Assembly: GCF_002557795.1 (NCBI RefSeq)
Contig: NZ_CP023777.1
Span: forward strand, 3,419,001-3,483,000
Direction: 5' to 3'
From: Chitinophaga caeni
GTDB taxonomy: Bacteria; Bacteroidota; Bacteroidia; Chitinophagales; Chitinophagaceae
Length of the DNA stretch: 64,000 bases
In this document: positions 1 to 8,038 of the stretch, in pieces
Position numbering within the stretch: position 1 is the stretch's first letter
Layout of the letters: every line of letters begins with the position of its first letter
The notes under the pieces: generated by a model
The model's database searches: none
Told to the model about the DNA's origin: nothing
What the model saw: only the letters and a program-made list of their open reading frames with translations
Position numbers and translations under genes: made by a program

Positions 1-1
1 A

Positions 2-736
2 ACGGGATTTATGATCGGCAAAGATGTGGCATTGACTTCATCGCATAGGCATTATTCGCATCTATTAGCAATATATCCCTATCATTTGATCAACTGGGAA
101 CAGCCGGCTAACCGCGATCTAATCGAAAAGTCAATTGCTCACTGGATTTCCATGAAAGGCGCTTTACAGGGCTACACGTTTACGGGATCTGCTTCCATGT
201 ATGCCACTATGGGAAACGGCGATAAGGCTTACGAACTGTTAAACATACTGCTGGATAGATTTATTCAGCCCAATACATTATACCGTGAATCGGGACCGGT
301 AATTGAAACACCCTTGGCAGCGGCCACCTCTATCTTGGAGTTATTATTACAATGTTGGGATGATAAAATCCGCGTATTCCCCGCGGTTCCATCGGGCTGG
401 AAATACGCTTCTTTCAAAGATTTAAGAGCCGCGGGCGCTTTCCTCGTATCGGCAGTGCAGGAAAATGGGCATACGGGCTGGATAAAAATACAATCGCTTG
501 CCGGGAATAAATGTAGTATTTTAACGGATATCCAAAGACCGCAAGTGCTCTCCCTTGAGGGTGAACGTATTCCCTTCGACGTTAAAATAGAAAACGGGAA
601 GAGATTGATTTCATTTTCCACCGTGAAAAACCAGGTAATCAAGATCCTGAACCCGGATAGCAAAACGCCATATCCAAACGGGGCATTTCGTAATGCCACT
701 ATTCATGATGGATTCCATTGGGGATTAAATAAGTAA
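2..736 (+). CDS. GH95-like glycoside hydrolase, C-terminal part (5' truncated)
   Basis: The frame is open from the window edge, so the gene begins upstream; the first Met at 11 is not its start. About 240 C-terminal residues are visible. They hold an H-R-H-Y-S-H-L motif, typical of the (alpha/alpha)6 barrel of GH95 alpha-L-fucosidase/galactosidase relatives, then helices of the barrel (TGSASMYATMGNGDKAYELL) and a C-terminal beta domain that includes a P-A-V-P-S-G-W stretch common after GH95 barrels. Expected role: periplasmic or surface cleavage of fucose- or galactose-type side chains. The helix after the HRH motif departs from the usual GH95 wording, so a sister family is possible. No terminator was recognised downstream. 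Confidence 0.6.
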   Translation, partial: TGFMIGKDVALTSSHRHYSHLLAIYPYHLINWEQPANRDLIEKSIAHWISMKGALQGYTFTGSASMYATMGNGDKAYELLNILLDRFIQPNTLYRESGPVIETPLAAATSILELLLQCWDDKIRVFPAVPSGWKYASFKDLRAAGAFLVSAVQENGHTGWIKIQSLAGNKCSILTDIQRPQVLSLEGERIPFDVKIENGKRLISFSTVKNQVIKILNPDSKTPYPNGAFRNATIHDGFHWGLNK

Positions 737-893
737 AATACCGGGCCTTTCATCGCTGGCAATAAAATAATAGTTACCTTCAACAAACTAGTTTTAGATC
801 CGTATGATCGGGCTAAAACGTTTTGATGGTAGGGGAGTTGGCGAAAAAATGTTCTATATCAATAAATGCTTCGGTAACCTAAAAAAATGATTG

Positions 894-1673
894 ATGAAAC
901 AACATGGTTATGCCCCGGTAAACGGCATTGAAATGTATTATGAAATTCATGGCTCAGGCAGGCCCATAGTATTAATTCATGGCGGTGGTTCCACGTTAGA
1001 TTCGAGCTTTGGCCGGATAATACCGGAACTGTCTGCCAGTAGGCAAGTTATCGCGATGGATATGCAAGCACATGGCAGAACTGCCGACCGGGATACTGCC
1101 TTGAGTTTCGAACAGGATGCTGCGGATATTGAAGCGCTTTTGAAATTCTTGGAAATCGATCGCGCTGATTTTCTCGGTTTTAGTAACGGCGCTCAGACCT
1201 TGACAGCTTTAGCGCTTAAGAACCCCTCCATCATCAGGAAAATGATCCTGGCATCAACATTTTTAAACAGGGATACGGTACCACCCGGCTTCTGGGACGG
1301 TTTCGACCAGGTTACTTTAGATGCAATGCCCCGGGCAATGCAAGATGCCTTCCTGGAAGTTAATAATGACCCCGGTGCATTGCAAAATATGTTTAACAGG
1401 GATGTTGAAAGGATGGCGCATTTCGTGGGTTGGCCAGATGAAAAAGTGCGTACAATCGAAATACCCAGCCTTGTTATTACCGGGAATTATGATGTAGTTC
1501 CTGTAGAGATTGCCGTAAGGATATACCGTACCTTGCCAAATGCACAGTTGGCAGTATTTCCGGGCGGGCACGGCACATATATCGGTACCCTTGAGTCGAT
1601 CAAGGGAAAGGAATTACCGAAAGCTAACGCCCTGGGTGTAATTGCCGCCTTCCTTGATGAAGAAGCCGATTAA
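894..1673 (+). CDS. alpha/beta-fold hydrolase
   Basis: Predicted 259-aa cytosolic alpha/beta hydrolase. Visible are the oxyanion strand L-I-H-G-G-G near residue 30, a nucleophile elbow G-F-S-N-G (Ser near residue 97), a late Asp in G-N-Y-D-V and the catalytic His in G-G-H-G-T near residue 225. The frame could also open at TTG 891, immediately before ATG 894; I chose the ATG. An AraC-type regulator follows after 53 bp on the same strand and may control or be co-transcribed with it. It resembles the lipoprotein hydrolase at 43247-44197 (shared V-N-G-x-x-M-Y-Y-E and M-Q-x-H-G-R-T words), but has no signal peptide. The substrate cannot be told from sequence. Confidence 0.85.
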   Translation: MKQHGYAPVNGIEMYYEIHGSGRPIVLIHGGGSTLDSSFGRIIPELSASRQVIAMDMQAHGRTADRDTALSFEQDAADIEALLKFLEIDRADFLGFSNGAQTLTALALKNPSIIRKMILASTFLNRDTVPPGFWDGFDQVTLDAMPRAMQDAFLEVNNDPGALQNMFNRDVERMAHFVGWPDEKVRTIEIPSLVITGNYDVVPVEIAVRIYRTLPNAQLAVFPGGHGTYIGTLESIKGKELPKANALGVIAAFLDEEAD

Positions 1674-1726
1674 CGAAAGGTGAAATTTTGCTTAATTTTA
1701 TATTCAACATGTAATTGATTAGCAGG

Positions 1727-2560
1727 ATGAACGCTCCCATAGTATCGATTCAACGACATAAGGTAGAAGTTAGCCGCGCGGGAAACATGAGGATGGAGAA
1801 TTTTTCTATCCGGCAAGAATTGCGTCCATATATCAAGAAAATTTTGGTGCTGCAAAGCTCGGATGGATCAAATAACCGGGTGTTACCGACTACTGGGATT
1901 TCGCTCGCGCTAAACCTGGAAGGGGCCGTTGCAGAAATGAACGAAAACGGTAGTACCGATTTTCCAGGTATGGCGATCTCGGGGTTGAGAAATTCTGCCC
2001 GGATCATGCAATATTCCAAATCCTCCGGCATCTTGTTGGTCATCTTTGAAGAGCTGGGCGCCGGAATATTTATCAATATACCATTACATGAATTATTCGG
2101 TGAAGTATTGGCATTCGACCAGGTATTTCCGAAAGCACTTACCCGGGAAATAGAAGATCATTTTTATAATCTCGGTACGGTGGCGGCGAAAGTTTCCTGG
2201 CTCCAGGATTACCTAGTAAAGCAAATTAAGGGGCATCAGCCCGATCTGCTGGTAGCCGAAGCAATCCGGTTAATGAACATACCGGGGCAAAATACCCGGG
2301 TAAAGGAAATATTACCCAGCCTGAACATCAGCCGTGACGCCTTCGAAAAGCGTTTCCGTAAAGTTACGGGCGCCAGTCCGAAACAGTTCTCGACCATCAA
2401 GCGTTTACACCGGGTAATTGCTTTGCAAGGACAGGTTGCATCATTGACAGAACTGGCTTACGAGGCCGGTTATTTTGATCAAGCACATTTTATCCACGAT
2501 TTCAAAAAGTACACGGGGAAGGCGCCGGCAGAATTTTTCATGCAGAAAGATTGGTGGTAA
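1727..2560 (+). CDS. AraC-family transcriptional regulator
   Basis: A 277-aa protein with a variable N-terminal sensor region and a C-terminal AraC double helix-turn-helix over roughly the last 100 residues. The second HTH shows the family signature L-A-Y-E-A-G-Y-F-D-Q-A-H-F-I-H-D-F-K-K followed by T-G-x-x-P-A-E-F. The longest frame opens at TTG 1715; ATG 1727 is the first ATG and is preferred, and ATG 1787 is also possible. The N-terminal part fits the DUF6597-type domain often seen before AraC HTH domains in Bacteroidota (inference). Its neighbour upstream, a hydrolase, is the obvious candidate target. The effector is unknown. Confidence 0.88.
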   Translation: MNAPIVSIQRHKVEVSRAGNMRMENFSIRQELRPYIKKILVLQSSDGSNNRVLPTTGISLALNLEGAVAEMNENGSTDFPGMAISGLRNSARIMQYSKSSGILLVIFEELGAGIFINIPLHELFGEVLAFDQVFPKALTREIEDHFYNLGTVAAKVSWLQDYLVKQIKGHQPDLLVAEAIRLMNIPGQNTRVKEILPSLNISRDAFEKRFRKVTGASPKQFSTIKRLHRVIALQGQVASLTELAYEAGYFDQAHFIHDFKKYTGKAPAEFFMQKDWW

Positions 2561-2581
2561 AAAAGGGGTGAAAAACCAAGA

Positions 2582-2597
2582 TTCAGTATTTCTACAG
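2582..2597 (+). promoter_or_regulatory. direct repeat TTCAG-N6-TACAG before the response regulator
   Basis: TTCAG at 2582-2586 and TACAG at 2593-2597 are spaced 11 bp, ending 33 bp before the response-regulator start. An almost identical element lies before the sulfatase gene at 4581-4596. OmpR-family regulators bind direct half-sites with about an 11-bp period, so this is a candidate autoregulatory box (inference). Confidence 0.45.
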
Positions 2598-2630
2598 AAT
2601 TAGAGGTATAAATTTATCAAAATTGACCGT

Positions 2631-3308
2631 ATGAAAATTTTGATCATAGAAGATGAAACAGAGCTGGGAAAAAGTATCTTGGATTACTTGGAAGAAGAAA
2701 AGTATACTTGCGAATTGGCATACGATTACCGTTCCGCCTTGGACAAAATCGGTTCTTTCGACTATGATTGTATCTTGTTAGACATCACCTTGCCGGGTGG
2801 AAGCGGCTTGAATATATTGAAGGAATTGAAAAGGGATCGTAAAGACGATGGCGTGATCATTATCTCTGCTAAAAACTCCCTGGATGATAAAATTGCCGGT
2901 TTGCAATTAGGCGCCGATGATTACCTGGCCAAACCGTTTCATCTTTCGGAGTTGGGCGCCCGCGTGGCAGCAGTGATCCGGAGAAGGCAGTTTTCCGGTA
3001 GTAATCAACTGGCGTTTAATGAATTAGTGATCGATACGATGGCTAAAACGGTAAAAGTAAATGAACAGTTGGTAGAGCTTACCCGCAAAGAATACGGTTT
3101 ACTGTTGTACCTGGTAGCTAACCAGAACAGGGTCGTATCAAAAAACGCGATCGCGGAGAACTTAGCCGGGGAAGAAGTGGATGCATTTGATAATTATGAT
3201 TTTATTTATGCGCATATAAAGAATTTAAAAAGAAAGTTAACAGCGGCTGGTTGTGAAGATTATATTAAGTCGATATACGGAATGGGTTATAAGTTTTCAG
3301 CTTCATGA
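2631..3308 (+). CDS. OmpR-family response regulator
   Basis: A 225-aa regulator with an N-terminal receiver domain (acidic pocket E-D-E near residues 7-9, phospho-acceptor Asp51 in L-L-D-I-T-L-P, Lys in A-K-P-F) and a C-terminal winged-helix DNA-binding domain ending Y-G-M-G-Y-K-F. It overlaps the kinase gene by 4 bp (ATGA), so the two are translationally coupled and form a two-component system. A direct-repeat element 33 bp upstream is repeated before the LTA-synthase-like gene downstream of the kinase, which points to that gene as a regulon member. The signal sensed is unknown. Confidence 0.95.
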   Translation: MKILIIEDETELGKSILDYLEEEKYTCELAYDYRSALDKIGSFDYDCILLDITLPGGSGLNILKELKRDRKDDGVIIISAKNSLDDKIAGLQLGADDYLAKPFHLSELGARVAAVIRRRQFSGSNQLAFNELVIDTMAKTVKVNEQLVELTRKEYGLLLYLVANQNRVVSKNAIAENLAGEEVDAFDNYDFIYAHIKNLKRKLTAAGCEDYIKSIYGMGYKFSAS

Positions 3309-4561
3309 GGTTATTACAAAAAGCAAGTAGGCAATATTTTGTCTATTCTATCATCATAATTTTACTCACGATACCCATCTTCTACTTTACCATCATGGGT
3401 ATCGTTAAAGAAGATATGGAAGAAGAACTGCGTGCCACGAGAGCGCAGGTAGCAAGTAAATTAGAACAACTAGCCCCCGGCGATAAAGTAAATTTCTGGA
3501 TTCCGAACTTGGAGATTATAGAAATAGGGCCCGCACCGCTAAAAGATTCCCTTTATACAATTCATATCATCGATACCCTGACCAGGGAAAATGTGCCTTA
3601 CCGGGTATTAGCAACGAACGTAATAGCCAAGGGCAGGTATTTTAACCTGCACATCCGTACTTCGCTCGTGGATTATAATTTCTTGATACAAGGGATATTG
3701 ATCGTGCTTACTATTCTACTGGTACTACTTTTTATCGGATTGCAATGGATTAATTGGCGCTTGAACCGGCGACTTTGGAAACCGTTTTATAATACGTTGG
3801 AATCTGTAAAAAGGTACAATATTGAAGATCACACCAAGCTGCATCTCCCTACCACAGGGATTAAGGAAATGGATGATCTGAATCATAACTTGCGGCAATT
3901 AACAGAGCGGAATTACCAATCTTATACCAGCCAAAAAGAGTTCGCTGAGAATGCTGCTCATGAACTGCAAACCCCGCTGGCCATCATTCAAGGGAAGCTG
4001 GAATTGCTGATGCAAACCTCCCCGCTAACCGAACGGCAAGCCGTTTTGATTGATGAATCTGCCGATGCCGTCAGGAGGATGGTAAGGTTAAATAAGTCGC
4101 TGGTTTTACTGACCAAAATCGACAATAACTTATTTACGCAAGTAGAAGAAGTGCCCTGTAACCAGATCGTTGATCAATTTATGGATCAATACCGGGAGCA
4201 GTTGGCCAAGAAACACTTGCATCTAACGATCCGGCATACCGGTAATTTGAACGTGATAGCCAATAAGGCGCTGATCGAAATATTAATTAATAACCTTATC
4301 GTTAATGCGATCAGGCACAGCACGGAGAACGGCATACTGGAAACCACCGTTAGCGCGGATGCCATCCAGGTGAAAAATTCCGGGAATGCCCCCTTAGACA
4401 TACAACGTTTGTTGGGCAGGTTCCAAAAGGTAAACCAAGATGCCAAGAGTACGGGCTTAGGTTTAGAGATAGTTTCCAAGATCTGCCACCTGTACCATTT
4501 TAACCTTTCTTACGAATTTGTTGAAGGCTACCATATATTTTCTATCATGATGTTACAGTAG
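3305..4561 (+). CDS. sensor histidine kinase
   Basis: A 418-aa membrane kinase. TM1 lies near residues 13-30, then a periplasmic domain of about 90 residues, then TM2 near 128-150, and a HAMP-like linker. The H-box reads E-N-A-A-H-E-L-Q-T-P-L, the N-box includes N-N-L-I-V-N-A-I-R-H, and the G2 box G-L-G-L-E-I-V is present. The G1 region is reduced (V-K-N-S-G-N rather than D-x-G-x-G), as in many short Bacteroidota kinases. It starts inside the end of the response-regulator gene. The small periplasmic domain suggests a periplasmic or membrane-associated signal. Confidence 0.93.
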   Translation: MRLLQKASRQYFVYSIIIILLTIPIFYFTIMGIVKEDMEEELRATRAQVASKLEQLAPGDKVNFWIPNLEIIEIGPAPLKDSLYTIHIIDTLTRENVPYRVLATNVIAKGRYFNLHIRTSLVDYNFLIQGILIVLTILLVLLFIGLQWINWRLNRRLWKPFYNTLESVKRYNIEDHTKLHLPTTGIKEMDDLNHNLRQLTERNYQSYTSQKEFAENAAHELQTPLAIIQGKLELLMQTSPLTERQAVLIDESADAVRRMVRLNKSLVLLTKIDNNLFTQVEEVPCNQIVDQFMDQYREQLAKKHLHLTIRHTGNLNVIANKALIEILINNLIVNAIRHSTENGILETTVSADAIQVKNSGNAPLDIQRLLGRFQKVNQDAKSTGLGLEIVSKICHLYHFNLSYEFVEGYHIFSIMMLQ

Positions 4562-4580
4562 GGGCAAGGAAACGGTTAAA

Positions 4581-4596
4581 TTCAGCTTTTATTCAG
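4581..4596 (+). promoter_or_regulatory. direct repeat TTCAG-N6-TTCAG before the sulfatase gene
   Basis: Two perfect TTCAG half-sites at 4581-4585 and 4592-4596, 11 bp apart, ending 41 bp before the start codon at 4638. About 16 of 21 aligned positions match the element at 2582-2597. Likely a binding site for the adjacent OmpR-type regulator (inference). Confidence 0.5.
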
Positions 4597-4637
4597 ATTT
4601 GATACCGTATTTAGCGCTAAGAAAGAATTTTTAACAC

Positions 4638-6596
4638 ATGAAATCGTTGTTGCGGAGCAATACTTTTAAGATATTAACAAGGTTTATTATCTATTTTTTA
4701 CTCGTATCGTTTCTAATCAGGGCCGGCCTGTTATTGATAAGTTTACCGAAAATCGACCTTTCATTTTTAGGAGTAGTCAAAATATTCTTGACCGGCGCAA
4801 TGTTCGACTTCGGTGTTGCTTTGTTTTTTTCTATACCGTACACGGTTTACCTGCTTTTGCTTCCGACGAAATGGAGTAATTCCCTTTTCAATAAAATCGT
4901 AACTTATTCGGGCTTTTTCCTGGTGATCTTAATTACGATGTTTTCTTTTTTCGCGGAGATTACTTTCTGGGATGAGTTTCAAAGCAGGTTTAATTTTATC
5001 GCGGTCGATTACCTGGTATACACTTACGAAGTTATCCATAATATCAATGAATCTTACCCTTTACCTTTACTGATCGGCGGAATGATTATCCTGAGTATGC
5101 TGGTGGTATACATCTTTATAAAAAGATCTTATTTCAAGGAGAGTTTTAACGGTGATCTCGGCTTCGGTAAGAAAGCTTTGATGTTCCTTGTAACGATAAG
5201 CATCAGTTTGGTTTATATTTTTAGTGTGAATAACAGTTTTGCTGAATCCGGGAAAAATAGATTCGCAGATGAATTGTCTAAAGCGGGCATATATTCTTTC
5301 TTTGCCGCATTCAAAAACAATGAACTTAATTTTGATAAATTTTACCGGCTGATTGATAACCAGGAAGCATTCAAAATTGTAAGGAATGAACTCGCTGACT
5401 CTAATACAACTTTTGTTGATACCGAAAATTCCATCCGACGCCATATCCAGTCAAATGGCACCGAACTGCATCCTAATGTCATTATGATTACCATTGAAAG
5501 CTTCAGCGCTGGTTTTATGTCGCATTATGGCAACCGTGAGAATATCACGCCCGTAATGGATTCTCTCTGGGAACACAGCCTACGGTTTAATAATTTATAT
5601 GCCACCGGCACGCGGACCGTTCGGGGAATGGAAGCCCTGACTTTAAGCGTTCCCCCTACACCGGGTAACAGTATCGTGCGCAGACCCCGCAATGGTCACC
5701 TCAGTACAGTAGGAAGTATCTTCAAAAGCAAGGGGTACGAAACACATTTTTTCTACGGTGGAGATGGTTATTTCGATAATATGAATCAATATTTCGGTAG
5801 TAATGGGTATTCCGTAACCGACCGTGGACGCAATCTTACCTCATGGGATAATTTTGATGCGCCGAGGTATATAATCCCGGACAGCGCGGTGCAGTTTGAA
5901 AATGCCTGGGGGATTTGTGATGAAGATTTGTACAAAGCCGTGGAGAGGGGCGCCGATAGCAGCTATTCCCAATCCAAGCCTTTTTATTTTTTCGTGATGA
6001 CGACTTCCAATCACCGCCCTTATACTTATCCCCCCGGTAGGATTGATATCCCTTCCGGATCGGGTAGGAAAGGAGCGGTACGTTATACGGATTATGCAAT
6101 TGGTAAATTCTTACAGGATATTAGTAAGAAACCATGGTTCCAGAATACCATCGTAATTTTAGTTGCCGACCATTGTGCCAGCAGCGCTGGTAAAGATGTA
6201 ATCGATGTTGCTAAATACCACATTCCGGCCATGGTAGTGAACTCCGGTATAGCGCCCTTGTCTATCGACAAGCTATGTTCACAAATTGACATTTACCCTA
6301 CTTTATTTTCTTTGCTGCATTGGAGTTACGAAAGTAATATTTACGGTAAAGATGTATTATCGCCGGGCTATCAAGAGCGCGCATTCCTAGGCACTTACCA
6401 AACATTGGGATATTTAAAACGGGATTCGTTGGTATTACTGGCGCCGCAACAAAATGTTGATTCCTATCTATACGATTATAATACCAACCAACAAAAGGAA
6501 TACAAACCTTCCCCGGCCTTAATCCAGGAGGCCATCGCCAATTACCAAACCGCTTATTTTTTATATAAAAACGGTGGTTTGAAATCGAATATATGA
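4638..6596 (+). CDS. LTA synthase family membrane sulfatase/phosphotransferase
   Basis: A 652-aa protein with about five N-terminal TM helices (residues 10-200) and a C-terminal extracytoplasmic alkaline-phosphatase-fold domain. The metal-site Glu is in I-T-I-E-S-F-S, the nucleophile Thr in G-T-R-T-V-R-G-M-E, the substrate region in S-N-H-R-P-Y, and a metal Asp/His pair in V-A-D-H-C-A-S. Family members transfer phosphoglycerol or phosphoethanolamine to envelope polymers. In a Gram-negative bacterium a modified glycan or lipid is the probable acceptor, not lipoteichoic acid. It sits 76 bp after the kinase, with a putative regulator box between them, so envelope modification under two-component control is likely. 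Confidence 0.9.
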   Translation: MKSLLRSNTFKILTRFIIYFLLVSFLIRAGLLLISLPKIDLSFLGVVKIFLTGAMFDFGVALFFSIPYTVYLLLLPTKWSNSLFNKIVTYSGFFLVILITMFSFFAEITFWDEFQSRFNFIAVDYLVYTYEVIHNINESYPLPLLIGGMIILSMLVVYIFIKRSYFKESFNGDLGFGKKALMFLVTISISLVYIFSVNNSFAESGKNRFADELSKAGIYSFFAAFKNNELNFDKFYRLIDNQEAFKIVRNELADSNTTFVDTENSIRRHIQSNGTELHPNVIMITIESFSAGFMSHYGNRENITPVMDSLWEHSLRFNNLYATGTRTVRGMEALTLSVPPTPGNSIVRRPRNGHLSTVGSIFKSKGYETHFFYGGDGYFDNMNQYFGSNGYSVTDRGRNLTSWDNFDAPRYIIPDSAVQFENAWGICDEDLYKAVERGADSSYSQSKPFYFFVMTTSNHRPYTYPPGRIDIPSGSGRKGAVRYTDYAIGKFLQDISKKPWFQNTIVILVADHCASSAGKDVIDVAKYHIPAMVVNSGIAPLSIDKLCSQIDIYPTLFSLLHWSYESNIYGKDVLSPGYQERAFLGTYQTLGYLKRDSLVLLAPQQNVDSYLYDYNTNQQKEYKPSPALIQEAIANYQTAYFLYKNGGLKSNI

Positions 6597-6973
6597 TATT
6601 ATAGATATATTATTATTCCGTCTAGTTTAGTCTTCATCTGGCAATATCCTGTTGCACCTTATCAATAACTTATTTAAAATTATTGTGTTAGAAAACCCGT
6701 TTTTTGAACTTTCTGCATTTTTTCTTGTTGTAAGGAGTATTAGCGATGTGATGTAGTTGAATCAAAATCAATGTACTAGGGAAGTATACCCCTATTAACT
6801 GGCTACCGGCAAATTGTAAGCCCAAGTGTGGTATGAGATTTATTTTATGATACCTTTCTTGATATGAGATGTTTTTGTTGGCCTACTGTGAAAAGAAGAA
6901 GATCATGCACAATAGATAAGGACATATAACCATTTCCCGGAGAATGTAGTTTATAATCGAAAACGATTCTCGT
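6597..6973. other. 377-bp intergenic region before the PorP/SprF gene
   Basis: No gene was found. It holds an 8-bp direct repeat TATGAGAT (6832-6839 and 6863-6870) and a GGTAT...ATACC inverted pair at about 6830-6854. A tight hairpin AATCG-AAAA-CGATT lies at 6955-6968, directly before the start codon at 6974, where it could affect ribosome access. A TACCTTTC word at 6851-6858 is one base off the Bacteroidota -7 element. Confidence 0.5.
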
Positions 6974-7993
6974 ATGACGGTGACCTTTACACCTATTCGA
7001 ATTTTTACCGGACTGTTATGTTTAATCTTGTTCTCCGATCTTAGGGTGACAGGGCAACAGAATGTACAGTTTAGTCAATACATCTTCAACATGCTCAGCG
7101 TGAACCCCGCGTATGCCGGTTATAAGGAAGATGTTTACGCAAATGCTTTTTACAGGAAGCAATGGGTGGATTTCCCCGGTGGCCCTCAAACCGGTGGTTT
7201 GTCGGTTGACGGCTCCTTAAATGCCAGCCGGGATCAGCGTGTAGGCTTGGGCTTACAGGTAATGTACGATAAGTTGGGCCCGCAGGATGCTACTTCTATT
7301 TACGGTATGTATGCTTACCGTATCCCTTTAAATGAAGATGGAGATAAACGTTTATGCTTCGGGGTTGGCGCCGGTGTTACCCAATATGGTATTGATGGCG
7401 CTGCCTTGGTTTATAATGATGAAAATGATCCCTCGATCCCCTTGGGACGGGCTTCGCAATGGGTTCCCGATGCCCGTTTCGGCGTATATTTTTATAGTTC
7501 CCGCTTTTATGTCGGGGCTTCGGTGATGGATTTGTTTTCGTTGTATTCTGATGCTTCCCGTTACTACTGGAGCGGTTATGAATATAAAACAATCCGGAAA
7601 ACACAACATTTATATGTAAATGCCGGAGCGATGTTCGAATTATCGGAACATGTTAAACTGAAACCATCTTTTTTAATTAAGGAAGACTTTAAAGGGCCTA
7701 CTAACCTTGACCTGAACGCAATGTTACTAATAGTGGATAGGCTTTGGATAGGCGGCTCATACCGTACCGGCGTAAAGATATGGAATAAGCCGGCGCTGGA
7801 TAAGAACTTGGAACAGGTAGATGCGGCCAGCGCCATCGTCCAGTTCAATATCACGAAGCAGGTTAGGTTAGGCTATGCTTACGATTTAACGATCAGTAAG
7901 CTATCTTCTGCGCAAAGTGGTTCGCATGAAATTTCTATCGGCTATTTGTTTTCCGGCAAAAGGCCGAGGGTAAATAGTCCCCGGTATTTTTAA
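6974..7993 (+). CDS. PorP/SprF family type IX secretion outer-membrane protein
   Basis: A 339-aa outer-membrane protein with a signal peptide and the family hallmark after cleavage: Q-F-S-Q-Y near residue 35, then N-M-L-S-V-N-P-A-Y-A-G and R-K-Q-W-V. Regular alternating strands continue to a terminal aromatic residue (P-R-Y-F), as in beta barrels. PorP/SprF proteins attach or export T9SS substrates, usually large adhesins with type B C-terminal domains encoded just upstream. Here the upstream 377 bp is non-coding and the next gene upstream is a sulfatase, so the partner is elsewhere. The TPR/PD40 gene starts 15-45 bp downstream and is probably in the same operon. Confidence 0.93.
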   Translation: MTVTFTPIRIFTGLLCLILFSDLRVTGQQNVQFSQYIFNMLSVNPAYAGYKEDVYANAFYRKQWVDFPGGPQTGGLSVDGSLNASRDQRVGLGLQVMYDKLGPQDATSIYGMYAYRIPLNEDGDKRLCFGVGAGVTQYGIDGAALVYNDENDPSIPLGRASQWVPDARFGVYFYSSRFYVGASVMDLFSLYSDASRYYWSGYEYKTIRKTQHLYVNAGAMFELSEHVKLKPSFLIKEDFKGPTNLDLNAMLLIVDRLWIGGSYRTGVKIWNKPALDKNLEQVDAASAIVQFNITKQVRLGYAYDLTISKLSSAQSGSHEISIGYLFSGKRPRVNSPRYF

Positions 7994-8038
7994 ACAGGAA
8001 AAATAGAAATGGACGCCTTCTATAATATAGCAAGCATT

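Noticed and set aside
4638..6596. True lipoteichoic acid synthesis
   Set aside because: The organism is Gram-negative by every other feature; the family fold is certain but the polymer is not.
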